Below, in pieces: positions 1 to 7,716 of a stretch of DNA of 57,599 nucleotides. The notes beneath the pieces were generated by a model, which saw only the letters and a program-made list of their open reading frames with translations, was not told where the DNA came from and did not search any database. The position numbers and the translations under genes were made by a program. This stretch comes from Thermoanaerobacteraceae bacterium. Lineage in GTDB: Bacteria > Bacillota > Thermoanaerobacteria > Thermoanaerobacterales > UBA4877. The DNA lies in contig JASEJQ010000007.1 of assembly GCA_030016635.1 (NCBI GenBank), forward strand, positions 1-57,599, in the 5' to 3' direction. Every line of letters begins with the position of its first letter. Within the stretch, counting starts at the first letter, position 1.

Positions 1-27
1 AAGGTTGCATTTGATGTTGCATATCAT
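1..27 (+). repeat. Dispersed intergenic repeat, module 3 (edge copy)
   Basis: The first 27 bases, starting AAGGTTGCATTTGATGTTGC, recur almost exactly at 47177-47203 inside the long intergenic repeat upstream of modA. The rest of this copy would lie beyond the left edge. It sits downstream of the T-box terminator in the transcript direction (minus strand). Function unknown. Confidence 0.6.
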
Positions 28-86
28 TCTTCATAAGGGTTTTTACAGTGTAACCGAGATTGATTCTGTTGCAAAAAGTCGTTATG

Positions 87-123
87 AAAAAAGCCTCTCA
101 TCCCATGTCCAGGGACGAAAGGC
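87..123 (-). terminator. T-box intrinsic terminator
   Basis: On the minus strand the arms GCCTTTCGTCCC (123-112) and GGGATGAGAGGC (104-93) pair over 12 positions with two G-T pairs, enclosing a 7-base loop. Six T residues follow (92-87). The 5' arm is the one that would otherwise pair in the antiterminator. Confidence 0.9.
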
Positions 124-305
124 TCCGCGGTACCACCCTTATTAGCATATAGCTCACTTGTAAAATAACGGCCAGGCCGGACTGGACCTACTTAACTTTC
201 AGCCCAACCACTCCAGGGCGAACTTCGGAAGGCATCTTCATAGAGCCGTTCTCAGTCTACAGCGGCTCTTCCCTGTATGGATTACCTGCCTACTCTTCCC
301 CTTCA
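87..305 (-). promoter_or_regulatory. T-box riboswitch leader (gene off the left edge)
   Basis: Read on the minus strand, stem I starts near 305 with a GAAGAGTAGG segment, and a perfect T-box AGGGTGGTACCGCGG lies at 139-125. A terminator hairpin and T-run follow. T-box leaders sense uncharged tRNA and control aminoacyl-tRNA synthetase or amino-acid genes; the controlled gene lies left of base 1. The specifier codon is not resolved: the 3' strand of stem I reads CTCTATGAAGATGCC, so TAT, ATG and GAA are all possible. One copy of the iterated palindrome GGCCAGGCC lies inside the leader at 170-178 and may help form a small stem with the neighbouring GGTCCAG. Confidence 0.93.
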
Positions 306-375
306 TAGTGTTTAAATCAATATATCAATTGCCACATATTATACCATATTAAAGAGAAATATGAAATACCCAAAG

Positions 376-618
376 TTAAACAATCTCTTCCTCTATCATC
401 TTTTTTATCTCTTCCTTATTCAAAACCTTGCCTGCAGACTTTACCCTATCGTTTACAACAAAGCCCGGGGTAGTCATTATGTCATATTCCATGATCTTCT
501 TTATGTCTTTTACCTCAGTAACCACGGCATCTATGCCCATCTCCTTCAATGCCTCCTTGGCATTTCTTTCTAAGGCCTGGCATTTTGGACAACCTGTTCC
601 CAATATCTTTATCTCCAT
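376..618 (-). CDS. Thioredoxin-like small redox disulfide protein
   Basis: An 80-residue protein with the thioredoxin-fold start MEIKILGTGCPKC; the CxxC motif (GCPKC) is at residues 10-13 and the cis-Pro segment TTPGFVV is downstream. It belongs to the 'redox-active disulfide protein 2' (Thioredoxin_3) family, which typically pairs with YraQ/ArsP-type permeases. The start at 618 is chosen because GGAGG lies 7 bases upstream; the reading frame is open further to 636 but with no better site. It is the last gene of an arsR-permease-thioredoxin operon, 17 bases after the permease stop. It is probably a cytoplasmic dithiol donor for the transported compound. The family call is firm; the substrate is unknown. 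Confidence 0.85.
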   Translation of the reverse strand: MEIKILGTGCPKCQALERNAKEALKEMGIDAVVTEVKDIKKIMEYDIMTTPGFVVNDRVKSAGKVLNKEEIKKMIEEEIV

Positions 619-635
619 GATTTCGCCTCCTTCCA

Positions 636-1802
636 TTATAACATTCCAAAGATATACCCTGCAAGGGTAGACATAACCACCACAAGTATAATGTATGTTG
701 CTGTCTTTTTAAAGCCCAGTATGCTATTTAAGACGAGCATGCTGGGAAGACTTAGGGCCGGGCCGCTTAAGAGCAGGGCAAGAGCTGGCCCCTGTCCCAT
801 GCCCGAACCAATAAGCCCCTGCAGTATAGGTACCTCGGTGAGAGTGGCAAAGTACATAAATGCCCCTATAACTGAAGCGATAAGGTTGGCAGTTATAGAA
901 TTACCACCAACAAGATAAGATACATATCTCGACGGTATGAGACCAGCATCTGTACCAGGTCTGCCCATCAAGAGTCCTGCGGCCATAACCCCTATGAAAA
1001 GCAGCGGCATAATCTGCAGTGTAAAAATCCATGTGGAATCAAACCAGTGGCTTATCTCCTCTTTTTTAAACCACTTGAGAACAATTACAAAAAGGATTAT
1101 GAGAAGTATAGCAGTTATATACCATTTAATGTTATAAATATCGCTAAAAAACCCTACCTCCTGCTCCGGTCTTCCCCAAGCAGCAAATATCAATATAAAG
1201 ACCATCACAGCAAAGTATGTTATATTCTGGGGTAGGCTTCTGACCTCATCCTCCTGATAAGCTGCTGAAACACTTGAGTTTATCCTGGTTTCATCCTCAT
1301 TTTTGAATAGGAGAGACATAATAATCCCTATGACAATTGAAAAAAATATAGCTCCTATAGCCCTGGCAATACCCAGTTTCAGACCCAATACCCTGGATGT
1401 AAGTATTATTGCCAGTACATTTATTGCTGGCCCGGAGTATAAAAAAGCTAATGCAGGACCTATCCCCGCACCCTTTTTATATATCCCTGCAAATAAAGGT
1501 AAAACAGTACATGAGCAGACTGCAAGTACAGCACCTGATACAGAAGCTACCAGATAACTTACTACCCTGTTAGCCCCACTCCCCAGGTACTTTATAACTG
1601 AACCCTGAGAAATAAAACTGGATATTGCCCCTGCAATAAAAAGAGCCGGTATAAGACATGTAAGTACATGAAGCCTTACGTAGTCCTGGAGCATATAGAA
1701 TGATTCCATTATAGCACCCTGTACCCGCGGACTGCCAAACGGCACAAAATATGCAAGCAGAAAAACAGTGACAATTAAAGCAAACTTCTGCCAGTCCTTC
1801 AT
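636..1802 (-). CDS. YraQ/ArsP-type permease (DUF318)
   Basis: A 388-residue polytopic membrane protein with about ten hydrophobic segments arranged as two halves around a charged loop (residues about 165-190). It carries the family's cysteine motif CSCTVLPLFAGIYKKGAG (from about residue 95) and the repeated glycine-rich SGPALNV/SGPALSLPS segments. Members such as ArsP export organoarsenicals; others are uncharacterised. The neighbouring ArsR-family gene and redox protein fit a metal/metalloid or thiol-compound efflux role. An AG-rich segment (AAAGGGGATAGGGAGA) precedes the ATG. The permease identity is solid; the arsenic link is inference. Confidence 0.85.
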   Translation of the reverse strand: MKDWQKFALIVTVFLLAYFVPFGSPRVQGAIMESFYMLQDYVRLHVLTCLIPALFIAGAISSFISQGSVIKYLGSGANRVVSYLVASVSGAVLAVCSCTVLPLFAGIYKKGAGIGPALAFLYSGPAINVLAIILTSRVLGLKLGIARAIGAIFFSIVIGIIMSLLFKNEDETRINSSVSAAYQEDEVRSLPQNITYFAVMVFILIFAAWGRPEQEVGFFSDIYNIKWYITAILLIILFVIVLKWFKKEEISHWFDSTWIFTLQIMPLLFIGVMAAGLLMGRPGTDAGLIPSRYVSYLVGGNSITANLIASVIGAFMYFATLTEVPILQGLIGSGMGQGPALALLLSGPALSLPSMLVLNSILGFKKTATYIILVVVMSTLAGYIFGML

Positions 1803-1807
1803 TCTCC

Positions 1808-2123
1808 CTATCCCCTTTCCAAATGATACATCTTCCTTTCAATATCCTGGCTCAATACGTTGTCAATGCACCCCATAAATGTTACAATGCAGGGTACATT
1901 CAAATGGTATAATACCTTTAATCCATCTTTCCTGCCATCGATTATACCGGCGTTCTTCAAGACGGATAGGTGTTTTGAAACTGAGGACTGTTCCAAGCCC
2001 AATTCATCCACTATCTCACATACACATTTCTCTTCGCATCCTGATAATAATGTCTATTATCCTTAGCCTTACCGGATGGGCAAGTGCCTTAATAACCTCT
2101 GTACGCAGTTCATATTTATCCAT
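1808..2123 (-). pseudogene. ArsR-family repressor, frameshifted
   Basis: The minus strand from ATG 2123 encodes MDKYELRTEVIKALAHPVR then RLRIIDI, a normal ArsR amino terminus, but runs into a stop within 36 codons. One base further along, another frame continues as LSGCEEKCVCEIVDELG and then the HTH segment LEQSSVSKHLSVLKNAGI to the stop at 1808. Removing one A near 2052 joins the halves into a complete protein of about 104 residues, including the metal-sensing CVCE motif. So this is a one-base insertion in an otherwise intact gene: either a real inactivation, leaving the permease operon derepressed, or a sequencing error. It sits 5 bases upstream of the permease start. Confidence 0.85.
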
Positions 2124-2152
2124 ATGAGGTAATCACCTCCTCCCCTATATTT

Positions 2153-2168
2153 CTATATTATCATATAG
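2153..2168. promoter_or_regulatory. Candidate ArsR operator (inverted repeat)
   Basis: CTATATTATCATATAG, an inverted repeat of CTATAT/ATATAG around 4 bases, lies about 30 bases upstream of the arsR start. A second inverted repeat, GAGGTAATCACCTC (2126-2139), overlaps the arsR ribosome binding site. Either could be an autoregulatory operator; AT-rich dyads near the promoter are typical for ArsR/SmtB proteins. No experimental support. Confidence 0.4.
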
Positions 2169-2180
2169 TAAAATAAAAGC

Positions 2181-2206
2181 CAAAAAAAGGGCAACTCTAT
2201 GCCCTT
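2181..2206 (-). terminator. Intrinsic terminator after nrdG
   Basis: On the minus strand AAGGGCA (2206-2200) pairs with TGCCCTT (2193-2187) around a short loop, followed by a T-run (2186-2182). The 5' arm overlaps the last codons and the TAG stop of nrdG. Confidence 0.8.
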
Positions 2207-2886
2207 ATCAAAACCTCATCAAAATATTTGTCAACAGCATCCTTTATTTTCTCAAGATAACCGATATCACATGGGCTATTTCCACAGAAATCTTTATCAA
2301 GCACATCATCGGAATATTTATAGCCCTGAATCACATACCTGTGTGCACACTGCAGCCATTCCCCAATTTTCTCAAAGTCGTTGAGATCCAATATTTTTTC
2401 ATGGACAGTAGTCCTGAACTCATAGGACAACCTCGAGTTCATAATTATTTCTGTGCTCTCTTCAACTCTGGAAATATCCGATTCATCTTTTACAAATATA
2501 CCGTATTTATCAAGAGGAGCCTTTATATCCATGGCGATATAATCTAAGAGGTTCTCAGCTATAAGCTTTTTTAATATCCCCGGCCTGGCCCCGTTGGTAT
2601 CCAGCTTCACCTTAAATCCAATATCCCTAATCCTCTTTATATACTCCTCAAGCCCTATCCATAGGGTTGGTTCACCACCGGTGATGCACACCCCATCTAG
2701 GAGATTACCTCTTTTTACAAGATAATTTAATATCTCTTCTTCTGAGACATGCCCCTTATCGGTTGCCACTATGATAGAGCTGTTATGACAATAAGGACAG
2801 TGAAAATTACAGCCTGATACAAAGACTGTAGCAGCAACATTGCCAGGATAGTCAGCCACAGAGACCGGCATGAGGTCATAGATCAT
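2197..2886 (-). CDS. nrdG: Anaerobic ribonucleotide reductase activating protein
   Basis: A 229-residue radical-SAM enzyme that uses a 4Fe-4S cluster and S-adenosylmethionine to generate the glycyl radical on NrdD. The cluster motif CNFHCPYC is near residues 27-34, followed by the glycine-rich SAM-binding TGGEPTL (about 90-96). Its ATG overlaps the nrdD stop by 4 bases (ATGA), so translation is coupled. At 229 residues it is longer than E. coli NrdG (154) and closer to the pyruvate-formate-lyase-activase-like NrdG proteins of Clostridia. One copy of the iterated palindrome (2582-2590) encodes ARP in this gene. The gene ends in a terminator hairpin. Confidence 0.93.
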   Translation of the reverse strand: MIYDLMPVSVADYPGNVAATVFVSGCNFHCPYCHNSSIIVATDKGHVSEEEILNYLVKRGNLLDGVCITGGEPTLWIGLEEYIKRIRDIGFKVKLDTNGARPGILKKLIAENLLDYIAMDIKAPLDKYGIFVKDESDISRVEESTEIIMNSRLSYEFRTTVHEKILDLNDFEKIGEWLQCAHRYVIQGYKYSDDVLDKDFCGNSPCDIGYLEKIKDAVDKYFDEVLIRA

Positions 2887-4958
2887 ACCACAAATTCCTT
2901 CCTATCGGAAAACTCCTCCTGTTTGCCCTTGTTCCAGCACTGGACAGGCCTGTAATAGCCTACCACCCTGCTGTATACCTCAGTGTCCCTGCTACAGTAT
3001 GGGCAGCTAAAGTGCTCACCTGCAATGTATCCATGTTCGTTGCAGATAGAAAATGTAGGTGTTATCGTATAATAGGGCAGGTGATAATTTTCAGCGATCT
3101 TTTTTACCAACGACTTGCATGTCTCAGCATCGTATATCCTTTCACCCAAAAATCCGTGCAGGACAGTGCCACCGGTATATTTGCACTGAAGCTCGTCCTG
3201 AAGATCTAAGGCAGTAAAGATATCCTCTGTAAAGTCTACGGGGAGCTGAGTCGAATTAGTATAATACGGTTCACCATCTCCACAGGTTATTATATCCCTG
3301 AAGAGTTCTCTATCCTTCTTTGCCAGTCTATAGGTTGCTCCCTCTGCTGGTGATGCTTCCAGATTATACAGTACCCCACTCTCTTCCTGATATTTCTCCA
3401 TCCTATTCCTCATAAAGTCTAAAACCCGTAGAGCAAAATTTCTACCCTTTTCTGTGGCAATCCCGCATCTCATAAAGTTTAAGAGTGCCTCATTCATACC
3501 AACAAGGCCGATGGTATTAAAATGATTCTGCCAGTACGCGCCAAACCTCGCATATACATCTCTCAGATAGAACCTCGCATAGGGATATAGACCCTCTCTG
3601 GTCATCTTCTCCAGTACCTCTCGCTTTATCTCCAGGCTTGTCCTGGCAATATCCATCAGTTTCCCCACCCTATCGAAGAACTCCTCTTCAGACTTCGAAA
3701 GATACCCTATCCTGGGCATATTTATAGTAACAACTCCGATAGAACCTGTAAGAGGGTTGGCTCCAAAGAGTCCGCCTCCCCTTTTCTTGAGCTCCCTGTT
3801 ATCCAAACGAAGCCTGCAACACATCGACCTGACATCATCCGGATTCATGTCGCTGTTAACGAAATTAGAAAAATATGGAAGGCCATACCTGGAGGTCATT
3901 TCCATCACTTTATTAACCACAGGATTATCCCAATCAAAATCCTTCGTGATATTGTATGTAGGTATAGGGAATGTGAATATCCTGCCGTTGGCATCACCCT
4001 CCATCATTACCTCAGCAAAAGCCATATTAAGCATATCCATCTCTGGCTTAAACTCACCATATGTCCTGTCCATGAGTTTGCCGCCGATTACTACTGGTTC
4101 GTTAGCCAGTATATTGGGAGGAGTCAAGTCCATGGTTATATTTACAAAAGGCGTCTGAAAGCCAACCCTTGTTGGGACATTAAGATTGAATATAAACTCC
4201 TGCATGGCCTGTTTGATCTCTGGATAGGTAAGGTTATCATAATATATAAATGGAGCCAGGTAGGTATCAAAGTTTGAAAACGCCTGGGCGCCCGCAGCCT
4301 CCCCTTGAAGAGTATAGAAGAAGTTAACTATCTGTCCCAGGGCAGTCCTGAAGTGCTTGGGCGGCCGGCTGGCTACCTTCCCGGTAACACCGGTAAAACC
4401 ATTCATCAAAAGGTCTCTTAAATCCCATCCACAGCAGTACACAGACAAAAGTCCCAGATCGTGGATATGGAAATCCCCATTTATGTGGGCATCTCTTACC
4501 TCCTGCGGATATATTTTATTCAGCCAGTATCTTGCTGTAACTGAACTGGATATATGATTATTTAGTCCCTGGAGGGAGTAGTCCATGTTGCTGTTCTCAT
4601 TTATCCTCCAGTCTGCCTTACCTATGTACTGGTCTATGGTCTCCTCTATATCAAGAAATACATTTTTAAACTCCCTTATATCCTGATGCTGCTTCCTGTA
4701 GAGTATGTAAGCCTTGGCTGTCTTAGCATGTCCATTTTCTATGAGTACCTTTTCAACCATATCCTGTACGTCCTCAACAGAAGGAATGGTATCCTGAAAC
4801 TTTTCCTCTAAGATCTTTACCACCTTTTGTGTAAGATACCTGGCTGTCTCTCGGTCGTTTCCTCCTACAGCCCTGGCAGCCTTAAAAATTGCATTTTCTA
4901 TCTTGCTGCTGTCAAAACCTTGCAGGCTTCCATCTCGTTTCGCTATATGTGTAAACAT
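2883..4958 (-). CDS. nrdD: Anaerobic ribonucleoside-triphosphate reductase
   Basis: A 691-residue class III ribonucleotide reductase that makes dNTPs without oxygen. It has an N-terminal ATP-cone (about residues 1-90), the large catalytic barrel, a C-terminal zinc site (CNEHG then SCPYC) and the glycyl-radical motif RVVGYYRPV with the radical Gly at about 667. Length and motif order are complete. The start at 4958 follows GGGGGT by 8 bases. Two NrdR boxes lie immediately upstream, so it is expected to be repressed when dATP/ATP-loaded NrdR binds. It forms an operon with nrdG. It fits an obligate or facultative anaerobe. Confidence 0.97.
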   Translation of the reverse strand: MFTHIAKRDGSLQGFDSSKIENAIFKAARAVGGNDRETARYLTQKVVKILEEKFQDTIPSVEDVQDMVEKVLIENGHAKTAKAYILYRKQHQDIREFKNVFLDIEETIDQYIGKADWRINENSNMDYSLQGLNNHISSSVTARYWLNKIYPQEVRDAHINGDFHIHDLGLLSVYCCGWDLRDLLMNGFTGVTGKVASRPPKHFRTALGQIVNFFYTLQGEAAGAQAFSNFDTYLAPFIYYDNLTYPEIKQAMQEFIFNLNVPTRVGFQTPFVNITMDLTPPNILANEPVVIGGKLMDRTYGEFKPEMDMLNMAFAEVMMEGDANGRIFTFPIPTYNITKDFDWDNPVVNKVMEMTSRYGLPYFSNFVNSDMNPDDVRSMCCRLRLDNRELKKRGGGLFGANPLTGSIGVVTINMPRIGYLSKSEEEFFDRVGKLMDIARTSLEIKREVLEKMTREGLYPYARFYLRDVYARFGAYWQNHFNTIGLVGMNEALLNFMRCGIATEKGRNFALRVLDFMRNRMEKYQEESGVLYNLEASPAEGATYRLAKKDRELFRDIITCGDGEPYYTNSTQLPVDFTEDIFTALDLQDELQCKYTGGTVLHGFLGERIYDAETCKSLVKKIAENYHLPYYTITPTFSICNEHGYIAGEHFSCPYCSRDTEVYSRVVGYYRPVQCWNKGKQEEFSDRKEFVV

Positions 4959-4965
4959 GTAAAGA

Positions 4966-4981
4966 CCCCCATATATTGTGT
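4966..4981. promoter_or_regulatory. NrdR box 1
   Basis: CCCCCATATATTGTGT closely matches the NrdR consensus ACACWATATATWGTGT in its core and 3' half. It lies just upstream of the nrdD ribosome binding site. NrdR is the usual repressor of ribonucleotide reductase operons in bacteria. Confidence 0.7.
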
Positions 4982-4997
4982 TATTATGTAATGCTTA

Positions 4998-5013
4998 CCT
5001 CTATATATTCTAC
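4998..5013. promoter_or_regulatory. NrdR box 2
   Basis: CCTCTATATATTCTAC matches the NrdR core CTATATATT and starts exactly 32 bases from box 1, about three helical turns. That is the phased spacing typical of paired NrdR boxes, and it makes both calls much more likely. Confidence 0.7.
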
Positions 5014-5403
5014 TACCATGGAGAATCTTTTTCAAGATGGAATGAAAAAGTTGTTATTGTTCGAAAATAGTACAAAATTAAAAAGGATTCAGGTGCAAGA
5101 AGTCTATCTATGAATGATAGCAGCATCCATGCATCTGGTCGCTCGTCTTGATACCCTAATGATTCGTGGCTGCGTTCCACCGGGTACGCCTCCATAGTTA
5201 AGAATGATTTGGGGCATAGGAACAGTAAGAGAAGACAGCATGTAAAAGCTGTAGGTACCTTAACACGAAAATAGGCAAATATAAATCATGAAACTGGACC
5301 TTGAAAACCAGATAGGCTTGAATAGCAAACCTGAAAAATGACAACAGGAAATAAACCAATGCTGTATGGCATCAGCTGGAAAATTTTATGAAGTTAACCT
5401 AAA
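5014..5403. other. Intergenic region between nrdD promoter and IS remnant
   Basis: 390 bases with no convincing gene. It holds the upstream side of the nrdD promoter, one copy of the dispersed repeat (5091-5197), and about 200 bases downstream of the IS110 transposase, which may include an element end. A 60-codon frame at 5013-5195 lies wholly inside the repeat; I do not regard it as a gene. Confidence 0.6.
5091..5197 (+). repeat. Dispersed intergenic repeat, copy A
   Basis: Module 1 (5091-5154) runs from AGGTGCAAGAAGTCTAT to GGTCGCTCGTCTTGATAC and matches copies B, C, D and E. Module 2 follows, including GTGGCTGCGTTCCACCGGGT (from 5166) and CGCCTCCAT, and matches 47081-47111. Compared with copy D it lacks an insert of about 65 bases between the modules. 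Confidence 0.8.
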
Positions 5404-6505
5404 CTATGCTATTTGAGGTGTGACTTCTAAGCCAAGCTTTCGTGCCTCATTGATAAGTCGTTTGACACGAATTTCTTCCTGCTTTTTACGTACTTCCTCA
5501 AAAACTCTTCCATCATAGTAAGTGTCATTTTTAAGCATGTTGCATATGATGACCAATAGCTTTCTGGCAAGTGCCACTATTGCTTTCTTTCCTCCACGGC
5601 GCTGTTTTATCTTCCAGTACCATGTGGAAAGATATGAATTCCTTATACGGGTTATGCTCCATGCAACCTCACAGAGTATGCTCTTGATATATGTGTTGCC
5701 ATTTGTTATTCTGGTGGACTTTTTTTCCTGCACTTTCATTGTTGCCGGGGCTTAATCCTGCCCATGAGCATATATGCTCCGCTGTTTTGAACTTGCTCAT
5801 GTCTGTGCCTATTTCAGCGATAATGGCAGAGGCTGCAGTTTTGTCTATACCAGGTATACTATCCAACTGCTCAATTTGCCTTGCATAGTTTTTTATTTCT
5901 GAATTGATTTCTTCCTCTATTATTAGAAGATGCTCATTCATTTCATCTAAGTGTTTGAGCAGTAGTTTTAAAAAATCTCTCTGGTGCCTTTTCATCCTGC
6001 CGTTGACCGATAGCTTTATTTCAGGGAGTTTATTGCGGGCTGTTGTTTTGACATAACCATCAATCTCTTCAGCTGTTATACTACCATGTTCTGCTAAGTG
6101 ATCTATTATTGCTCTACCTGATTTGCCGAATATATCTGATAGAAAGTTAGAAAGTTTAAAACCACAGCTCTGGAGATATTTTTCAATACGGTTTTTCTGA
6201 GATGATATATCCTGGATTATGTTCTTACGGTATCTTGTAAGATCCCTTAATTCACGAATATCTTCAGGTGGTATGAAGCTCCCATTTAGAAGTCCTGCTC
6301 TAAGGAGGGTTGCTATCCATTCAGCATCTTTCATATCGGTCTTTTTACCAGGGACATTTTTCATATGTCTTGCATTAGTTACTATAGCTATCATAGTACC
6401 ATCAAGGGCATTTTCCAGGATGTTATACACAGGCTGCCAGTATATACCGGTACTTTCCATAGCAACGTAATGGCAGTCTTCCGATTCAAGAAGTAAATCC
6501 TCCAT
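5404..6505 (-). pseudogene. IS110-family transposase, broken
   Basis: The 6505-5669 frame encodes YVAMESTGIYWQPVYNIL, the KTDMKDAEWIATLLR region and the C-terminal SIPGIDKTAASAIIAEIG of the IS110/IS1111 DEDD transposases. The frame then shifts: with 7 A residues at about 5725-5731 it ends early, while the +1 frame continues KSTRITNGNTYIKSILCEVAW to 5404. Six A residues would restore one protein of about 365 residues. The amino-terminal 50 or so residues with the first catalytic Asp (GIDVHKK-type motif) are missing; an in-frame stop lies two codons before the first Met. No GGCCWGGCC copy falls in it, as expected for foreign DNA, though the stretch is short. Confidence 0.88.
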
Positions 6506-6640
6506 TTTTCACTCCTGCTAAATATATTACAGGGTTGATTACCTGAGAATAAAGAAGTTTAACACCCGTGCTGTTCTCATATCATTAGATATGAGGCGAC
6601 AATTGGCTGTGCTCAAAGGTAATCAGGTTAGGTTAAAGTC
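6506..6640 (-). ncRNA. Candidate IS110 bridge-RNA region
   Basis: The leader directly upstream of the IS110 transposase is non-coding and can fold on the minus strand. An outer stem TGATTACC (6625-6618) pairs with GGTAATCA (6543-6536). It encloses a perfect 8-bp hairpin, CTCATATC/GATATGAG, at 6595-6576. In IS110-group elements this position encodes the bridge RNA that guides recombination. I have not matched it to a known bridge-RNA model and the transposase is dead, so this is a structural suggestion only. Confidence 0.3.
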
Positions 6641-6821
6641 CGAGGTATAAAATCCATCAATGGTGCCACAACCTTTGACTCTGTTAACATTAATTTAGCA
6701 GAAAATATTATGTTTTACAACGCATCAGCCTATTTTCATTATTGGTTGTGCTTAAAATAAGCATGGACGGTTAAAGTGAGACTTAGCCGCTCTTGGTCTC
6801 GAAACAAGCGAGGCAGGGTAG
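6641..6821. other. Intergenic region upstream of IS remnant
   Basis: No gene is visible. Two related strings, GGTTAAAGTGAGACTTAG (from 6770) and GGTTAAAGTCCGAGGTATAA (from 6631), may mark a duplicated IS end or an arm-binding site. The element's left boundary cannot be fixed from this sequence alone. Confidence 0.35.
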
Positions 6822-6850
6822 AATTAAAAAAGGGCTTACGCCCTAAAAAA
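6822..6850 (-). terminator. Terminator after uppP
   Basis: A short AGGGC/GCCCT hairpin (6831-6835 and 6840-6844), flanked by A-runs on the plus strand on both sides. On the minus strand the hairpin is followed by TTTTTAATT. It overlaps the uppP stop. Confidence 0.7.
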
Positions 6851-7658
6851 TATAACCATAAAGTATGGCACCTAAACCCACAATCAAACAGTATATAGAA
6901 AAATATGAGAGTTTACCCCTCTTTACCACACTATTTAATACATACAGGAATATAAGACCGCTAATAAAAGATGTTGCCATGCCTACAGCCATAGGAGCAA
7001 TTGCCAGATTGGCACCTATGGCGTCCTTTGCCTCCAGGAGAAGCGCTCCGAGTATAGCTGGAATAGAAAGCACAAATGAAAACTTAAATGCCCATTCCCG
7101 TTTTAGACCCCTGAAGAGTGAACCGGAGAGCGTAAAACCCGACCTGGAAATACCGGGCATAACTGCGATTCCTTGAAATGTTCCTATGACAAAGGCATCT
7201 GATGCTGTCATATCTCTCAAAACCCTATCTCCAGTGTTATAACGTTCACTTAAATAAAGCACAGCAGCCGTTATGAGGAGCATAAAACCCACAAGCGTTA
7301 TGCTGCTGAATAATGTATCTGTATAGTTGTTCAGTATGAGCCCAATAATACCTGTGGGGATTGAACCTACTATGACAAGAAGTGCCAGTTTTTCATCCTG
7401 ATCCAGTTTTTTTCTTTTTCTCGATACCACCCTCACTACAATTTTAATACACCCTGATATGAGTTCGATGACCTCATTCCTAAAGTAAATAAAGACAGCC
7501 AGGAGTGTACCGAGATGTAAAGTCACATCAAACAGGAGGTTATCCTGAGTTAGTCCAAAAATTGTCTGAAAGATTACGAGGTGGCCGGAACTGCTCACTG
7601 GCAAAAACTCTGTCGCACCCTGCAGCAGACCTAAAATAAATGCCTGAAATAAACTCAT
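6843..7658 (-). CDS. uppP: Undecaprenyl-diphosphate phosphatase (BacA/UppP)
   Basis: A 271-residue, eight-helix membrane enzyme that dephosphorylates undecaprenyl pyrophosphate to recycle the cell-wall lipid carrier; overexpression gives bacitracin resistance. The catalytic motifs are GATEFLPVSSSGH (residues 15-27) and PGISRSGFT (about 170-178). Length is normal. An AAAGGATG site lies upstream of the ATG. It ends in a terminator and is the last gene of a leftward run from the cyclo-ligase gene. No oddities. Confidence 0.96.
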   Translation of the reverse strand: MSLFQAFILGLLQGATEFLPVSSSGHLVIFQTIFGLTQDNLLFDVTLHLGTLLAVFIYFRNEVIELISGCIKIVVRVVSRKRKKLDQDEKLALLVIVGSIPTGIIGLILNNYTDTLFSSITLVGFMLLITAAVLYLSERYNTGDRVLRDMTASDAFVIGTFQGIAVMPGISRSGFTLSGSLFRGLKREWAFKFSFVLSIPAILGALLLEAKDAIGANLAIAPMAVGMATSFISGLIFLYVLNSVVKRGKLSYFSIYCLIVGLGAILYGYIF

Positions 7659-7716
7659 TATGCATCATCCTTTCCCTTATATAGACAAGCCAAAACCACA
7701 TTTTGTTCAATCAACA

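Noticed and set aside
5013-5195. A 60-codon frame with GYQDERPDAWMLL
   Set aside because: Translation of repeat copy A overlapping the NrdR-box region; no binding site or homologue recognised.
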